A stretch of 64,000 nt of DNA, from the NCBI RefSeq assembly GCF_900115465.1, contig NZ_FOWN01000005.1:69615-133614 (forward strand), in the 5' to 3' direction. A program made the translations under genes and the position numbers. Positions within the stretch are counted from its first letter, which is position 1. Every line of letters begins with the position of its first letter. Positions 51,624 through 60,291 of this stretch are shown here, in pieces. The stretch comes from Halolactibacillus alkaliphilus (GTDB taxonomy: Bacteria > Bacillota > Bacilli > Bacillales > Amphibacillaceae). Under the pieces are notes generated by a model, which made no database searches, was not told the origin of the DNA, and saw only the letters and a list, made by a program, of their open reading frames with translations.

Positions 51624-52187
51624 ATGAAAAAGATTGGACTGTTAGGTGGGACATTTGATCCGCCTCATATCGGTCACTTAATTATCGCAGATGATGTCTA
51701 TCATGAGTTAGGTTTAGATGAAGTATGGTTTATCCCTTCTCAAATACCACCCCATAAAAATGCTGCCAGTGTAAGTGCAGATAAGCGATTAGAGATGGTG
51801 GAAAAAGCAACAAGTGGCAGAGATTACTTTTTCGTCAAAGGTATAGAGTTGCAACGCACAGGTCCATCATACACAATTGATACAATTAAACAGTTAAAAG
51901 AATTATATCCAGACATTGATTTTTACTTTATCATTGGTGCAGATATGGTCGAATATTTACCACAATGGCAAGCAATCGATGAGTTGATTCATGCTATTCA
52001 ATTTGTTGGTGTTAAGCGTCCTGGTTTTGATTTAGTGACTCCTTATCCTGTTCGACTTGTTGACAGTTTAGTGGTGGACATCTCCTCGTCAGACGTTCGT
52101 TCACGAATCAAAACGAGGCGACCAGTGCGCTATTTATTACCTGAATCCGTTGACCGGTATATAAGGGAGCATAAGCTGTATGAATAA
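51624..52187 (+). CDS. nadD: Nicotinate-nucleotide adenylyltransferase
   Basis: Makes NaAD from NaMN and ATP, the step before NadE. Nucleotidyltransferase motifs GGTFDPPHIGHLIIAD (near residue 8) and SSSDVRSRI (near 153) are intact, and FIIGADMVEYLPQW is typical. 187 residues. Its stop overlaps the yqeK start by eight bases. With NadE and NiaR at the other end of the window, three NAD genes are present but in separate units. Confidence 0.96.
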   Translation: MKKIGLLGGTFDPPHIGHLIIADDVYHELGLDEVWFIPSQIPPHKNAASVSADKRLEMVEKATSGRDYFFVKGIELQRTGPSYTIDTIKQLKELYPDIDFYFIIGADMVEYLPQWQAIDELIHAIQFVGVKRPGFDLVTPYPVRLVDSLVVDISSSDVRSRIKTRRPVRYLLPESVDRYIREHKLYE

Positions 52188-52746
52188 ACAACAAGCATTA
52201 AGTTTAGTCAAACCACACTTAACGGAATCACGCTACTTACACACAGAACGTGTGACAGAAACGGCACTTGAACTTGCGGCTCGGTTTCATGTTGTCCCAG
52301 AAAAAGCGATGCTAGCAAGTGTCTTTCATGATTATTGTAAGTATCGACCACTTGATGAGATGAGACGCATAATAGAAATGACAGCAACGTTACCTAATGA
52401 CTTGTTAGATTATCACCATGAGCTCTGGCACGGTCCTGTTGCTTCAGTACTTGTCGAAACTGAACTCGGTATCAAGAGCAGTGACGTACGTGCCGCAATT
52501 TTTTGGCACACGACAGGGCATAAACAAATGACGGATTTAGAAAAGGTTGTTTATTTAGCGGATTATATTGAACCTGGTCGTGATATACCAGGAATAGAAG
52601 TAGTTAGACGCAAGGCGACGTATGATCTTGATGCGGCTGTTTTTTTAGCTTGCAAAAACTCTATAAGCTTTCTGGTAAGTAAATCACGTAAAGTGTACCC
52701 AGATGCATTGAATTTATACAATGATTTGGTGGATCGAGTTAAATAG
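52180..52746 (+). CDS. yqeK: HD-domain hydrolase YqeK (Ap4A hydrolase type)
   Basis: 188-residue HD protein. Metal ligands: HTERVTETALELA, the HD pair in FHDYCKYR (near residue 50), HGPVASVL and HTTGHKQMTDLEKVVYLADYIEPGRD. Members cleave Ap4A symmetrically to two ADP, as shown for BsYqeK. It overlaps nadD; a bifunctional NadD-YqeK fusion exists in some bacteria, in line with coupled use. Confidence 0.93.
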   Translation: MNKQQALSLVKPHLTESRYLHTERVTETALELAARFHVVPEKAMLASVFHDYCKYRPLDEMRRIIEMTATLPNDLLDYHHELWHGPVASVLVETELGIKSSDVRAAIFWHTTGHKQMTDLEKVVYLADYIEPGRDIPGIEVVRRKATYDLDAAVFLACKNSISFLVSKSRKVYPDALNLYNDLVDRVK

Positions 52747-52795
52747 GCAACGACAGAATAAAAATGAATAGGAAAGATATTTAGGAGGGGTTTTA

Positions 52796-53152
52796 TTGAC
52801 TAGTAAAGAACTTTTAGAATTAGCAGCAAAAGCGGCCGATGAAAAACGGGGTTATGACATTATTGGATTAGATGTAAGGGAATTAACATCAGTTGCGGAT
52901 TACTACTTAATTTGTGATGCGTCTAATGAACGTCAAGTTCAAGCTATTGCACGTGAAATAAAAGACCAAGCAGAAAAAGCTGGAATTGAAGTGAAAAAGC
53001 TGGAAGGCTTTGATAAAGCGCGTTGGATTCTCGTTGATATTGGCGATGTAGTTTGTCATGTCTTCCATAAAGAAGAAAGAAATTATTATAACTTGGAACG
53101 CCTCTGGGGAGATGCACCTGTATTAGCTTTATCTTCAAATGACGAGGCTTAG
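52796..53152 (+). CDS. rsfS: Ribosome silencing factor RsfS
   Basis: Binds L14 on the 50S subunit and blocks joining during starvation. The 118-residue sequence has the family core IIGLDVRELTSVADYYLICDASNERQVQAIA and LEGFDKARWILVDIGDVVCHVFHKEERNYYNLERLW. Start TTG 52796 after AGGAGGGG. Its stop is two bases before the ATG of yqeM. Confidence 0.95.
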   Translation: MTSKELLELAAKAADEKRGYDIIGLDVRELTSVADYYLICDASNERQVQAIAREIKDQAEKAGIEVKKLEGFDKARWILVDIGDVVCHVFHKEERNYYNLERLWGDAPVLALSSNDEA

Positions 53153-53154
53153 TG

Positions 53155-53889
53155 ATGTCGTATCAATATTTAGCTTCACTGTATGATGAACTTATGCAAG
53201 ATGCACCTTATGATATGTGGGTTAATTTTACTGAGAAAATGCGGGCCAACCCGGTGCAATCAATTTTAGATGTTGGTTGTGGAACAGGTCAGATTACACG
53301 TCGTCTTAGCCAGTTGGGTTATCACATGACTGGGGTAGATTTATCAGAAGAAATGTTAACAGAAGCAGCCTATCGAAGTGGTGGTAATAACCGTATTCAG
53401 TGGGTTAAACAAGATATTAGAGAGCTTTCAGGCTTTGTTGATCAACAGCTTATCATAAGTTATTGTGATGTCATCAACTATGTGACAGAAAAAGAAGACG
53501 TCCTTAAAACATTTCAAGCAATCTATGATAGTTTAAGTCCTGGTGGTCAGTTTATGTTCGACGTGCATAGTTTAAATCATGTGGAAAAAATGAGTGATCA
53601 AGTCTACTCAGAAGTTCAAGAGGACTATAGTTATATCTGGTTTTGTGATCGCGGTGATTCACCTGGTGCGATGACACATGATTTGACTTTTTTTATTAGG
53701 GAGGGCGAACACTACAAACGTTATGATGAGTCGCATCACCAACGAACGTATAGTATGTCCCAATACAAATCTTGGTTAAGCCGCGTTGGTTTTAGTGAGG
53801 TTATGACTTATGGGGATTTTAGTGAAACACCCATTGATATCGATCAAGAGAACAAAACTGAACGAATGTTTTTTGTCGCCAAAAAATAA
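53155..53889 (+). CDS. yqeM: SAM-dependent methyltransferase YqeM
   Basis: 244 residues, class I fold: SAM motif ILDVGCGTGQITRRL (near residue 41), acidic loop VDLSEEML, and the SYCDVINY motif IV. Substrate unknown. Position after rsfS is conserved in Bacillaceae. ATG 53155 is chosen; the GTG one codon earlier overlaps the rsfS stop. A hairpin and T-rich stretch after the gene end the operon. Confidence 0.9.
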   Translation: MSYQYLASLYDELMQDAPYDMWVNFTEKMRANPVQSILDVGCGTGQITRRLSQLGYHMTGVDLSEEMLTEAAYRSGGNNRIQWVKQDIRELSGFVDQQLIISYCDVINYVTEKEDVLKTFQAIYDSLSPGGQFMFDVHSLNHVEKMSDQVYSEVQEDYSYIWFCDRGDSPGAMTHDLTFFIREGEHYKRYDESHHQRTYSMSQYKSWLSRVGFSEVMTYGDFSETPIDIDQENKTERMFFVAKK

Positions 53890-53913
53890 ATAAGCTGAAT
53901 AAAACATAAAAGA

Positions 53914-53975
53914 TTGAATTAAAAACAAACAAGTTGTATTTTTGTTTGCTTTTAATCCAGCTTTTGTGTTTTTTT
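53914..53975 (+). terminator. Terminator-like long hairpin after yqeM
   Basis: GATTGAATTAAAAACAAACAA can pair, with small bulges, to TTTGTTTGCTTTTAATC (about 53914-53959), followed by AGCTTTTGTGTTTTTTTT. It marks the end of the yqeG-yqeM operon. Confidence 0.6.
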
Positions 53976-54055
53976 TATTTTATTCTCCTTTTTAAAGGGC
54001 GTAGCGTATGTGGTATAACTAATGTATCTTTTTTGGCAAGATGATGCTTTCCGTG

Positions 54056-54073
54056 AAAATCCAAGCGGATTTT
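54056..54073. promoter_or_regulatory. Inverted repeat upstream of comEA
   Basis: Perfect repeat AAAATCC-AAGC-GGATTTT, 44 bases before the comEA start. It could be an operator or a short leader hairpin. It is not a ComK box (two AAAA-N5-TTTT units), though A and T tracts are present. No promoter with good -35 and -10 was seen beside it. Confidence 0.4.
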
Positions 54074-54116
54074 AGATCTGGGAGTTCAGGGATTCTCTTA
54101 AGAAGAGGGGTAATGT

Positions 54117-54758
54117 ATGGAACGGTTTAAAGAATATAAATTAGTCATTGCACTCATCATATTATTTATTTTCGGAACAATTATCGTGCTAATACAACCG
54201 TCACAAGGGATAGATGAACGCTCCCCGTTAGCAGAAATAGAGTTAAGTAGTACGCCGTCTAGTGGTGGATTGAATGATAAAGCGGTGAGCGATGCTACCA
54301 ATGATCAAAATGATAGTCTAAAGGATCAGCCATCTTTATACGTTGATATCAAAGGTGAAGTGTATCAACCGGGTGTGTACCGTATAAGAAATAATATGCG
54401 GGTGATCGATGCCATTGAAATGGCAGGTGGATTTTCGCCAGAAGCTGATATAAGGTATGTGAATTTAGCGATGAAAGTACATGATGAGATGGTTATTTAC
54501 GTTCCTAATGTAAATGAGCAAATACTTGAAGAGAAGTTGGACCTCTATACGGGTCAAAATCATGATAAAATAAGAATCAATTCTGCGACAATTGAAGAAT
54601 TAACATCACTTCCGGGAATAGGTCAAAAAAAAGCAGAGGCTATTGTTCAATATATCGAACAACATGGTCCGTTTCAAACGATTGATGACTTAGTAAACGT
54701 ATCAGGTATTGGGGAAAAAACCATTGCGGCTTTCGCAGAAATTGTCCAAATTCCCTAG
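54117..54758 (+). CDS. comEA: Competence DNA receptor ComEA
   Basis: Membrane-anchored receptor that binds incoming dsDNA. One N-terminal membrane helix (about 8-27), a flexible Ser/Asp-rich linker (to about 70), an SLBB-type domain (YVDIKGEVYQPGVYRI, about 80-135), and a C-terminal helix-hairpin-helix pair (INSATIEELTSLPGIGQKKAEAIV and IDDLVNVSGIGEKTI). 213 residues. ATG 54117 after AGAGGGG. ComER, divergent from comEA in B. subtilis, is absent. Confidence 0.94.
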   Translation: MERFKEYKLVIALIILFIFGTIIVLIQPSQGIDERSPLAEIELSSTPSSGGLNDKAVSDATNDQNDSLKDQPSLYVDIKGEVYQPGVYRIRNNMRVIDAIEMAGGFSPEADIRYVNLAMKVHDEMVIYVPNVNEQILEEKLDLYTGQNHDKIRINSATIEELTSLPGIGQKKAEAIVQYIEQHGPFQTIDDLVNVSGIGEKTIAAFAEIVQIP

Positions 54759-54781
54759 GGTAAAATGAAAGGAATGATTGA

Positions 54782-55243
54782 ATGGAAAGAATTTCTTGGC
54801 ATCAATATTTTATGGCGCAAACACATTTAATTGCTTTGCGTAGCACATGTGAACGATTAACGGTTGGAGCAACAATTGTTAGAGATAAGCGGATTATTGC
54901 TGGTGGATATAATGGTAGTGTATCAGGCAGTGCGCACTGCACGGATGCCGGGTGTTATGTAATCGATAACCATTGTGTAAGAACAGTGCATGCAGAAATG
55001 AACGCTGTATTACAATGTGCAAAGTTTGGCGTCCCAACAGATGGTGCTGAAATTTACGTGACACATTTCCCTTGTCTACAGTGTACAAAATCTGTCATTC
55101 AAGCAGGGATTAAAAAGGTGTATTACGCAAAAGATTATAAGAATCATCCGTATGCAATCGAACTTTTTAGAGAAGCAGGTGTAGAAACAGTGCATGTACC
55201 TTTAGATGAAGATGCTTTGGCCTTGGTACATAAACTTGAGTAA
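54782..55243 (+). CDS. comEB: dCMP/cytidine deaminase family protein ComEB
   Basis: Zinc deaminase of 153 residues. Zinc ligands: HAEMNAV (His and catalytic Glu, near residue 73) and FPCLQCTK (two Cys, near 100). It probably makes dUMP from dCMP. In the comE operon it is not essential for DNA uptake; B. subtilis ComEB has been linked to polar localisation of other com proteins. It is shorter than B. subtilis ComEB (about 189 residues) and lacks its C-terminal extension. Confidence 0.92.
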   Translation: MERISWHQYFMAQTHLIALRSTCERLTVGATIVRDKRIIAGGYNGSVSGSAHCTDAGCYVIDNHCVRTVHAEMNAVLQCAKFGVPTDGAEIYVTHFPCLQCTKSVIQAGIKKVYYAKDYKNHPYAIELFREAGVETVHVPLDEDALALVHKLE

Positions 55244-55279
55244 AAGAGGGGCGCCTTACATAATATGTGGGGTGCTCTT

Positions 55280-57544
55280 ATGACACATCGTCTCTATATT
55301 TTTGTTTTATTATGTTGTTTAGTTGTTTATGTATCCTCCACTACCTCCTCACGCAGTCTTACAATCATCTTTACACTATTGCTAGTTAGTATGCTCATCA
55401 TATTAAATCGGATCACTTTATTTGAGGCGTTCTGTTTGTTTTCTTTTCTCTTACTCCTCCTCTTTAGGTTCACTCACTACAACACAATCGTTAAATACGA
55501 TCAAGAGAGGCCTTTTGAACCTGAATTAATGGTTGAGGTCAAAGACGTGAAAATAAATCGCACAGACTATCAGCGTTTTATAGTTAAACCAAACAATCAG
55601 CAGACACATATGTTAATCACTCACTTTGATGAACTTAGCTTTAATCTTGTTGAGGGACAACAACTTGCAGTGACTGTTGAAGAAGATCGTCGAGAAATAC
55701 TAGAAAATCCAGGAAGTTTCGATTATGAGTCATACTTACTATCAGAAAATGTTACTGCGCAAAGGATTGCAACGCATGTTACCTACACAGGAGAAAGGTT
55801 TTATACTCCCTTGTTCACCCTAAGAGGAAGCGTGTTAGAAAAAGTGATAGCTGAATTAAGTGAGACATCATCGAGTTTAGTTAGTGCCCTTGTTCTAGGA
55901 GATAGAAGTTTCCTAGATGAAGATTTCACCTCCTTATTTACACGATGGCATCTAACGCATTTACTCGCTATTTCTGGCCTGCATGTTGGCTTGTTTATTT
56001 TATGGCTATCATTTATGTTTAAACGACTATTCTATTTTACTAAAGAGCTTACACTCCGTTTATTACTTGTTGTTTTTTTGCTGGTTCCTTTTATTGCAGG
56101 TGGTTCACCATCGGTTTTTCGGGCAAGTTTAGTAGGTTTGCTGGGTTATTTTGCACTTAGTATTAAGTGGAAAATCGAAACAATGGATGCATTGTCGCTT
56201 GTTTTCTTATTCTTAGTGATTGTTTGGCCGCACTGGATTTATCAATTAGGCTTTCAATACTCCTTTCTCGTAACGTATAGTCTCCTCTTATCTAAACCAA
56301 TTTTTGCTAGGTGCAATAAATCATGGCAGCTCTTGCTATTTGTCACCAGTATCAGTTTCTTTATTACTTTACCCCTCCAACTGAGTCGCTTTTATTACAT
56401 TAACCCCGTTAGTTTATTGGTTAATCCGCCAATCAGTCTCTTTTTTTCACTTATCATTATCCCGCTAGCATTTTTAAGCTTTTTTATCAGTTTGTTTATA
56501 CCGTCTGTTCTTTGGTTAGTTGATCCTCTGTTAACCTGGCTGTTCTCAACTATATATTATTTTTTAGATAGTGTGGACAGGATGTTTTACTGGCCACTTG
56601 TTACTGGTAAGCCTGATACGTTTCATATGTTATGCTATTTTATCGTGTTATTTATTGTGCTAAAATGGATTGATTTAAAGCGCAATAAAAAAGCCTGTAT
56701 GTTTGGCCTATTGCTTTTTTTTGTAATAGGTATGATGAAATTAGCCCCGTATCTTAGTCCTTTCGGATCTGTTACCCAGCTCAGTATTGGCCAAGCCAAT
56801 GTGTTGGTAATTGAAACACCACATCGGCAAGGTGTGTTTATTTATGATATTGGTGCAACGGTTGGCAATGATTTTATTGAGCCAACGGATAAAGCATACT
56901 TACGTATAATAAAGCCGTATTTACATTACAGAGGCATTACGCAAGTTGATGGTGTTTTTTTATCTCATGCTCATCAAGATCACTTCGGTAGTTTAAAGTA
57001 TCTTATAAAGGATTTCAAGGTGATGAATGTTTATACATCCCCTTACTTCGATGATGCGCTATTACCCGATAAACTATCCAATACCGTATTAAATAGTGGT
57101 TTCAGATATAACATTAAGGGGAGTAATTTTGATGTTTTACTTCCGGTAAAGTCGCACTCAGATGAAAATGACCAATCCATGGTGATACGTGTCTTATTGG
57201 GTCCACTAACATTTCTTCTTACAGGAGATATTTCAAAAGAAATAGAAAAAGACTATTTAGACACATATCGTTTACACAGTATTGATGTATTAATGGTGCC
57301 TCACCACGGCAGCGCTACTTCAACGCATCAAGCATTTCTTGAAGCGATTCAGCCTACCTATGCATTTATTTCGGTTGGTCAGAACAACAGTTTTGGTCAC
57401 CCGCATGACGATGTTTTAACCCGATTAGAAAAAAAGCAAGTTACAATCTATCGTACCGATACACATGGTGCAATTACTTACCGTTATCATAAGTCCAACG
57501 GTTGGTATCGAATCGACGTTGTAAATCAACAAACAATTAAATGA
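55280..57544 (+). CDS. comEC: Competence DNA channel ComEC
   Basis: Polytopic channel that takes ssDNA across the membrane. N-terminal helices and an OB-like extracellular domain (about 60-180) precede the Competence domain (LLAISGLHVGLFILWLSF, SPSVFRASLVG). A C-terminal metallo-beta-lactamase-like domain follows, with LSHAHQDHFGSLKY (near residue 570) and VPHHGSATSTHQAF (near 675), proposed to degrade the other strand. The first metal motif reads HxHxDH and is intact. ATG 55280 after GGGGTG is preferred over ATG 55265. About 754 residues. Confidence 0.94.
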   Translation: MTHRLYIFVLLCCLVVYVSSTTSSRSLTIIFTLLLVSMLIILNRITLFEAFCLFSFLLLLLFRFTHYNTIVKYDQERPFEPELMVEVKDVKINRTDYQRFIVKPNNQQTHMLITHFDELSFNLVEGQQLAVTVEEDRREILENPGSFDYESYLLSENVTAQRIATHVTYTGERFYTPLFTLRGSVLEKVIAELSETSSSLVSALVLGDRSFLDEDFTSLFTRWHLTHLLAISGLHVGLFILWLSFMFKRLFYFTKELTLRLLLVVFLLVPFIAGGSPSVFRASLVGLLGYFALSIKWKIETMDALSLVFLFLVIVWPHWIYQLGFQYSFLVTYSLLLSKPIFARCNKSWQLLLFVTSISFFITLPLQLSRFYYINPVSLLVNPPISLFFSLIIIPLAFLSFFISLFIPSVLWLVDPLLTWLFSTIYYFLDSVDRMFYWPLVTGKPDTFHMLCYFIVLFIVLKWIDLKRNKKACMFGLLLFFVIGMMKLAPYLSPFGSVTQLSIGQANVLVIETPHRQGVFIYDIGATVGNDFIEPTDKAYLRIIKPYLHYRGITQVDGVFLSHAHQDHFGSLKYLIKDFKVMNVYTSPYFDDALLPDKLSNTVLNSGFRYNIKGSNFDVLLPVKSHSDENDQSMVIRVLLGPLTFLLTGDISKEIEKDYLDTYRLHSIDVLMVPHHGSATSTHQAFLEAIQPTYAFISVGQNNSFGHPHDDVLTRLEKKQVTIYRTDTHGAITYRYHKSNGWYRIDVVNQQTIK

Positions 57545-57644
57545 ATGATGTTTTGAATGTTTTAAGTGTTGCGAAGTAGCTTAAACATCTTTAAACTAAA
57601 TAGAGAGTCATCGTTACAAACGATGTATGAGGGGAGGTCGGCTC

Positions 57645-57671
57645 TTGAATGTTAAGAGCAAAAAATTATGA
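57645..57671 (+). CDS. Leader peptide ORF before holA (eight residues)
   Basis: TTG AAT GTT AAG AGC AAA AAA TTA TGA (MNVKSKKL). The strong ribosome site GGGGAGG at 57631-57637 lies seven bases before this TTG. The stop TGA overlaps the holA ATG as ATGA. holA itself has no close ribosome site, so its translation may depend on ribosomes finishing this ORF. A hairpin GCTCTT/AAGAGC (57641-57646 and 57654-57659) covers the same bases and might instead bring the site close to ATG 57668. Confidence 0.5.
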   Translation: MNVKSKKL

Positions 57672-58687
57672 ATTATTTATCAGCAAAACAAAACATTAAG
57701 AAAATAGCTAAACAACCGGTGATTGTCGTATACGGTGATGAACGCTATCTTATAGAGTCGCTTATTCAATCTATTACTGATCTTAAGCTTAACCAAGATG
57801 AAAAAGAAGATCAATTAATTACATTTGACATGGAAGAACAACCTATATCTAATGCGTTGTTAGAAGTTGAAACGTTTCCTTTTTTTGGCGGGAGTAAGGT
57901 CGTTGTTTGTGAGATGAGTTATTTCTTAACTGGAAAACGGGTAAAATCAGTCGTTGAACATGACTTAGATCGCTTACAAGAATATTTGTTGAACCCGGTT
58001 GACTTCTCGACATTAATATTTGTCGTCCCTTTTGAGAAATTAGATGAAAGAAAAAAAGTTGTCAAACAGTTAAAACAGTTAGGGGAATTTATTGAATGTA
58101 AATCAATTGTGGAACGTGATTTAGACCCATGGCTTCGCTACTTTAAAGAACAGTATCGGATTGATTTCTCTAAGCGTATTGAGGATTTATTAGTTCAAGA
58201 AGTAGGAGCATCGCTTCAACTTTTGGAAAAAGAGATAGAAAAGTTAAGTTTATTTCAAGGGACGGGTGTCATCAGTGATGCTGATGCTAGGGCGTTAATC
58301 TCACACTCTGCTAAAGCATCAAGCTTCACATTAGTAGATGCCGTTATTAAACAAGACTTAGCGCTAGCGCTAGATACGTATAAAGATTTAACCCGATTAA
58401 ATGAGGAAGAAATTGCGCTTTTGGCATTGCTATCATCACAAATACGCACGATTTATCAAGTCAAGACGTTGTTATTAAAAGGCTATAGTCAACGGCAAAT
58501 CGTCCAGCAAATCAAAGTGCATCCTTATGTAGTTAAGATGTCAGAAACACGCGCTAAGCGTTTTACACATGAGCAACTTTATCGGGCAATTGATCTATGT
58601 GCTGAGACTGACTATACAATCAAGCAAGGTAGAATGGATAAAAAGATAGCTTTTGAAATGCTACTTTATAAATTAATAGCTGAATAA
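57668..58687 (+). CDS. holA: DNA polymerase III delta subunit
   Basis: Clamp-loader subunit that opens the beta ring. 339 residues; N-terminal VIVVYGDERYLIESLIQSI, the core MEEQPISNALLEVETFPFFGGSKVVV typical of YqeN/HolA, a non-functional AAA+ fold, and the C-terminal collar helices (AIDLCAETDYTIKQGRMDKKIAFEMLLYKL). ATG 57668 matches homologue beginnings but has only a weak site; see the leader ORF. Convergent with rpsT, sharing a terminator. Confidence 0.93.
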   Translation: MNYLSAKQNIKKIAKQPVIVVYGDERYLIESLIQSITDLKLNQDEKEDQLITFDMEEQPISNALLEVETFPFFGGSKVVVCEMSYFLTGKRVKSVVEHDLDRLQEYLLNPVDFSTLIFVVPFEKLDERKKVVKQLKQLGEFIECKSIVERDLDPWLRYFKEQYRIDFSKRIEDLLVQEVGASLQLLEKEIEKLSLFQGTGVISDADARALISHSAKASSFTLVDAVIKQDLALALDTYKDLTRLNEEEIALLALLSSQIRTIYQVKTLLLKGYSQRQIVQQIKVHPYVVKMSETRAKRFTHEQLYRAIDLCAETDYTIKQGRMDKKIAFEMLLYKLIAE

Positions 58688-58714
58688 CGGTGCCTAGACT
58701 TAAAATGGAGCATA

Positions 58715-58751
58715 TAAAAAACGATCCTTTTCGAATGAGGATCGTTTTTTT
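58715..58751. terminator. Bidirectional terminator between holA and rpsT
   Basis: Stem AAAAAACGATCC / GGATCGTTTTTT with an A run on one side and a T run on the other, so it works in both directions. Confidence 0.92.
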
Positions 58752-58771
58752 ATGTTGGTCATTGAAGTTTT

Positions 58772-59038
58772 TTATGCACCTAATTGATTTACTTTTCTCA
58801 CTAAACGTGATTTTTGACGTGAACCATTGTTTTTGTGCACAATGCCTTTTTGAACTGCTTTATCAATTTTTTTAATTGCAACGTTAAGAGCTACTTTCGC
58901 ATCTTCAACATTGTTTTCATTTACTAATTTTTCAACGCGTTTAATCATTGTACGCATTTCAGTTTTAACTGGTGCATTAAGTAAACGAGCATCCTCATTT
59001 GTACGGATACGTTTTTTAGCTGATTTAATATTTGCCAT
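58772..59038 (-). CDS. rpsT: 30S ribosomal protein S20
   Basis: 88-residue basic helical protein that binds 16S rRNA, beginning MANIKSAKKRIRTNEDARL and ending RKSRLVRKVNQLGA-like (SRQKSRLVRKVNQLGA). Standard position, divergent from gpr. AGGTGGAGGTG lies upstream on the minus strand. High expression expected, own promoter in the 59040-59200 gap. Confidence 0.96.
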   Translation of the reverse strand: MANIKSAKKRIRTNEDARLLNAPVKTEMRTMIKRVEKLVNENNVEDAKVALNVAIKKIDKAVQKGIVHKNNGSRQKSRLVRKVNQLGA

Positions 59039-59209
59039 GTATTTTCACCTCCACCTATAAACATCCATATAAGTAATCATGGAACAGATGCTATTGTACC
59101 AAAGCTTGGCGAAGTTTTCAATATAAATATAATGAAATTAAAGAGATTGTTTAAAAAAACATAAAATTGGTAAGGCTATTAAAAAATTCTAAGAGATGAG
59201 GAAACGTTG

Positions 59210-60232
59210 ATGAATCAAGATGAAACCGCATTATTTTCAAGTGATTTAGTATTAGAAATGGAAGATGTGATAAATGTCTCATCGCTTAAACATAAAGAGA
59301 CAGGGATTAAGGTCGACAATGTCGTTATCGAAGGTATCCCTGTTTCGGATGTGACAATTACTGACCAGGGTGAAAAAAACACGAATAAAAAAGCGGGTCG
59401 TTATCTATCCTTTCACCTGGCAGATAGTGACGGTGAAAAAAAGAACGTGGTTCAAGTAATTAGTCACGCAATGACATCACTTGTTGAGTCACCTGAGCGA
59501 TACAAAAAAATTTTAGTTGTAGGTTTGGGTAACGCCCGCGTTACGCCTGATGCACTTGGACCAGGTGTTATTAATTATTTAAATGTCACTGAACATTTAG
59601 ATGTAAAGCCGACACCTTCTTTAAGCACCTTTGTTCCGGGTGTGATGGGGGTAACGGGTTTGGAGACGGAAGCTTTAATTAAAGGTGTCGTTAAGGAGAC
59701 AAAACCAGAGCTTGTAATTTTGATTGATGCATTAAAAGCTCGTCATGTTGAGCGTGTTAATCGAACCATTCAACTTAGCAATACAGGCATTCAACCCGGG
59801 TCTGGTGTAGGTCAAAAAAGACAATCAATTGATCAAGCCTATTTAGGTGTCCCTGTTATTAGTATGGGTATACCAACCGTTGTTGATGCTGTGACGGTTA
59901 CGTATGATGCAATGACCGTTATGTCTAAATATTTCAATAAAGCACAAGAAGCACTTCGTGCGCCTAAACAACGTCTGTTTCAAGGTGTGCTTCATGTTGG
60001 AGATATTGAAGAAACAGAACCATTAACAGGTAGCGAAGCAAATAAATATTTTGGTTTATTTGGGTCTCTTTCAACAGATGACCAGCGACATCTTATAAAC
60101 GAGGTGTTAACTGATGAGGGAAGAAATTTAATCGTGACACCTAAATCGATTGATGATGATATCCATTACCTGCAACAGTTACTAGCAAAAGGCATTCATG
60201 ATTATATTGAAAATGCTGCTAACAAGGTCTAA
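59210..60232 (+). CDS. gpr: Germination protease Gpr
   Basis: Degrades small acid-soluble spore proteins at germination; made in the forespore as a zymogen. Catalytic-domain marks are LVVGLGNARVTPDALGP (near residue 105), VPGVMGVTGLETEALIKGV, LIDALKARHVERVNRTIQLSNTGI and GVPVISMGIPTVVDAVT, with both Asp residues of the proposed active site. The propeptide normally reads RTDLAVE before the cleavage; here it is SSDLVLEME, so the conserved Arg and Thr are replaced. ATG 59210 is used; TTG 59207 is adjacent. About 340 residues. Confidence 0.93.
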   Translation: MNQDETALFSSDLVLEMEDVINVSSLKHKETGIKVDNVVIEGIPVSDVTITDQGEKNTNKKAGRYLSFHLADSDGEKKNVVQVISHAMTSLVESPERYKKILVVGLGNARVTPDALGPGVINYLNVTEHLDVKPTPSLSTFVPGVMGVTGLETEALIKGVVKETKPELVILIDALKARHVERVNRTIQLSNTGIQPGSGVGQKRQSIDQAYLGVPVISMGIPTVVDAVTVTYDAMTVMSKYFNKAQEALRAPKQRLFQGVLHVGDIEETEPLTGSEANKYFGLFGSLSTDDQRHLINEVLTDEGRNLIVTPKSIDDDIHYLQQLLAKGIHDYIENAANKV

Positions 60233-60291
60233 TTATTAATGAACAGCATAAACTTAAACTATTAGAGATTGATTGAAAGGTGTGGCTAGTA

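Noticed and set aside
54056..54073. ComK box at the comEA inverted repeat
   Set aside because: A ComK site needs two AAAA-N5-TTTT boxes at set spacing; only one wider A/T palindrome is present.
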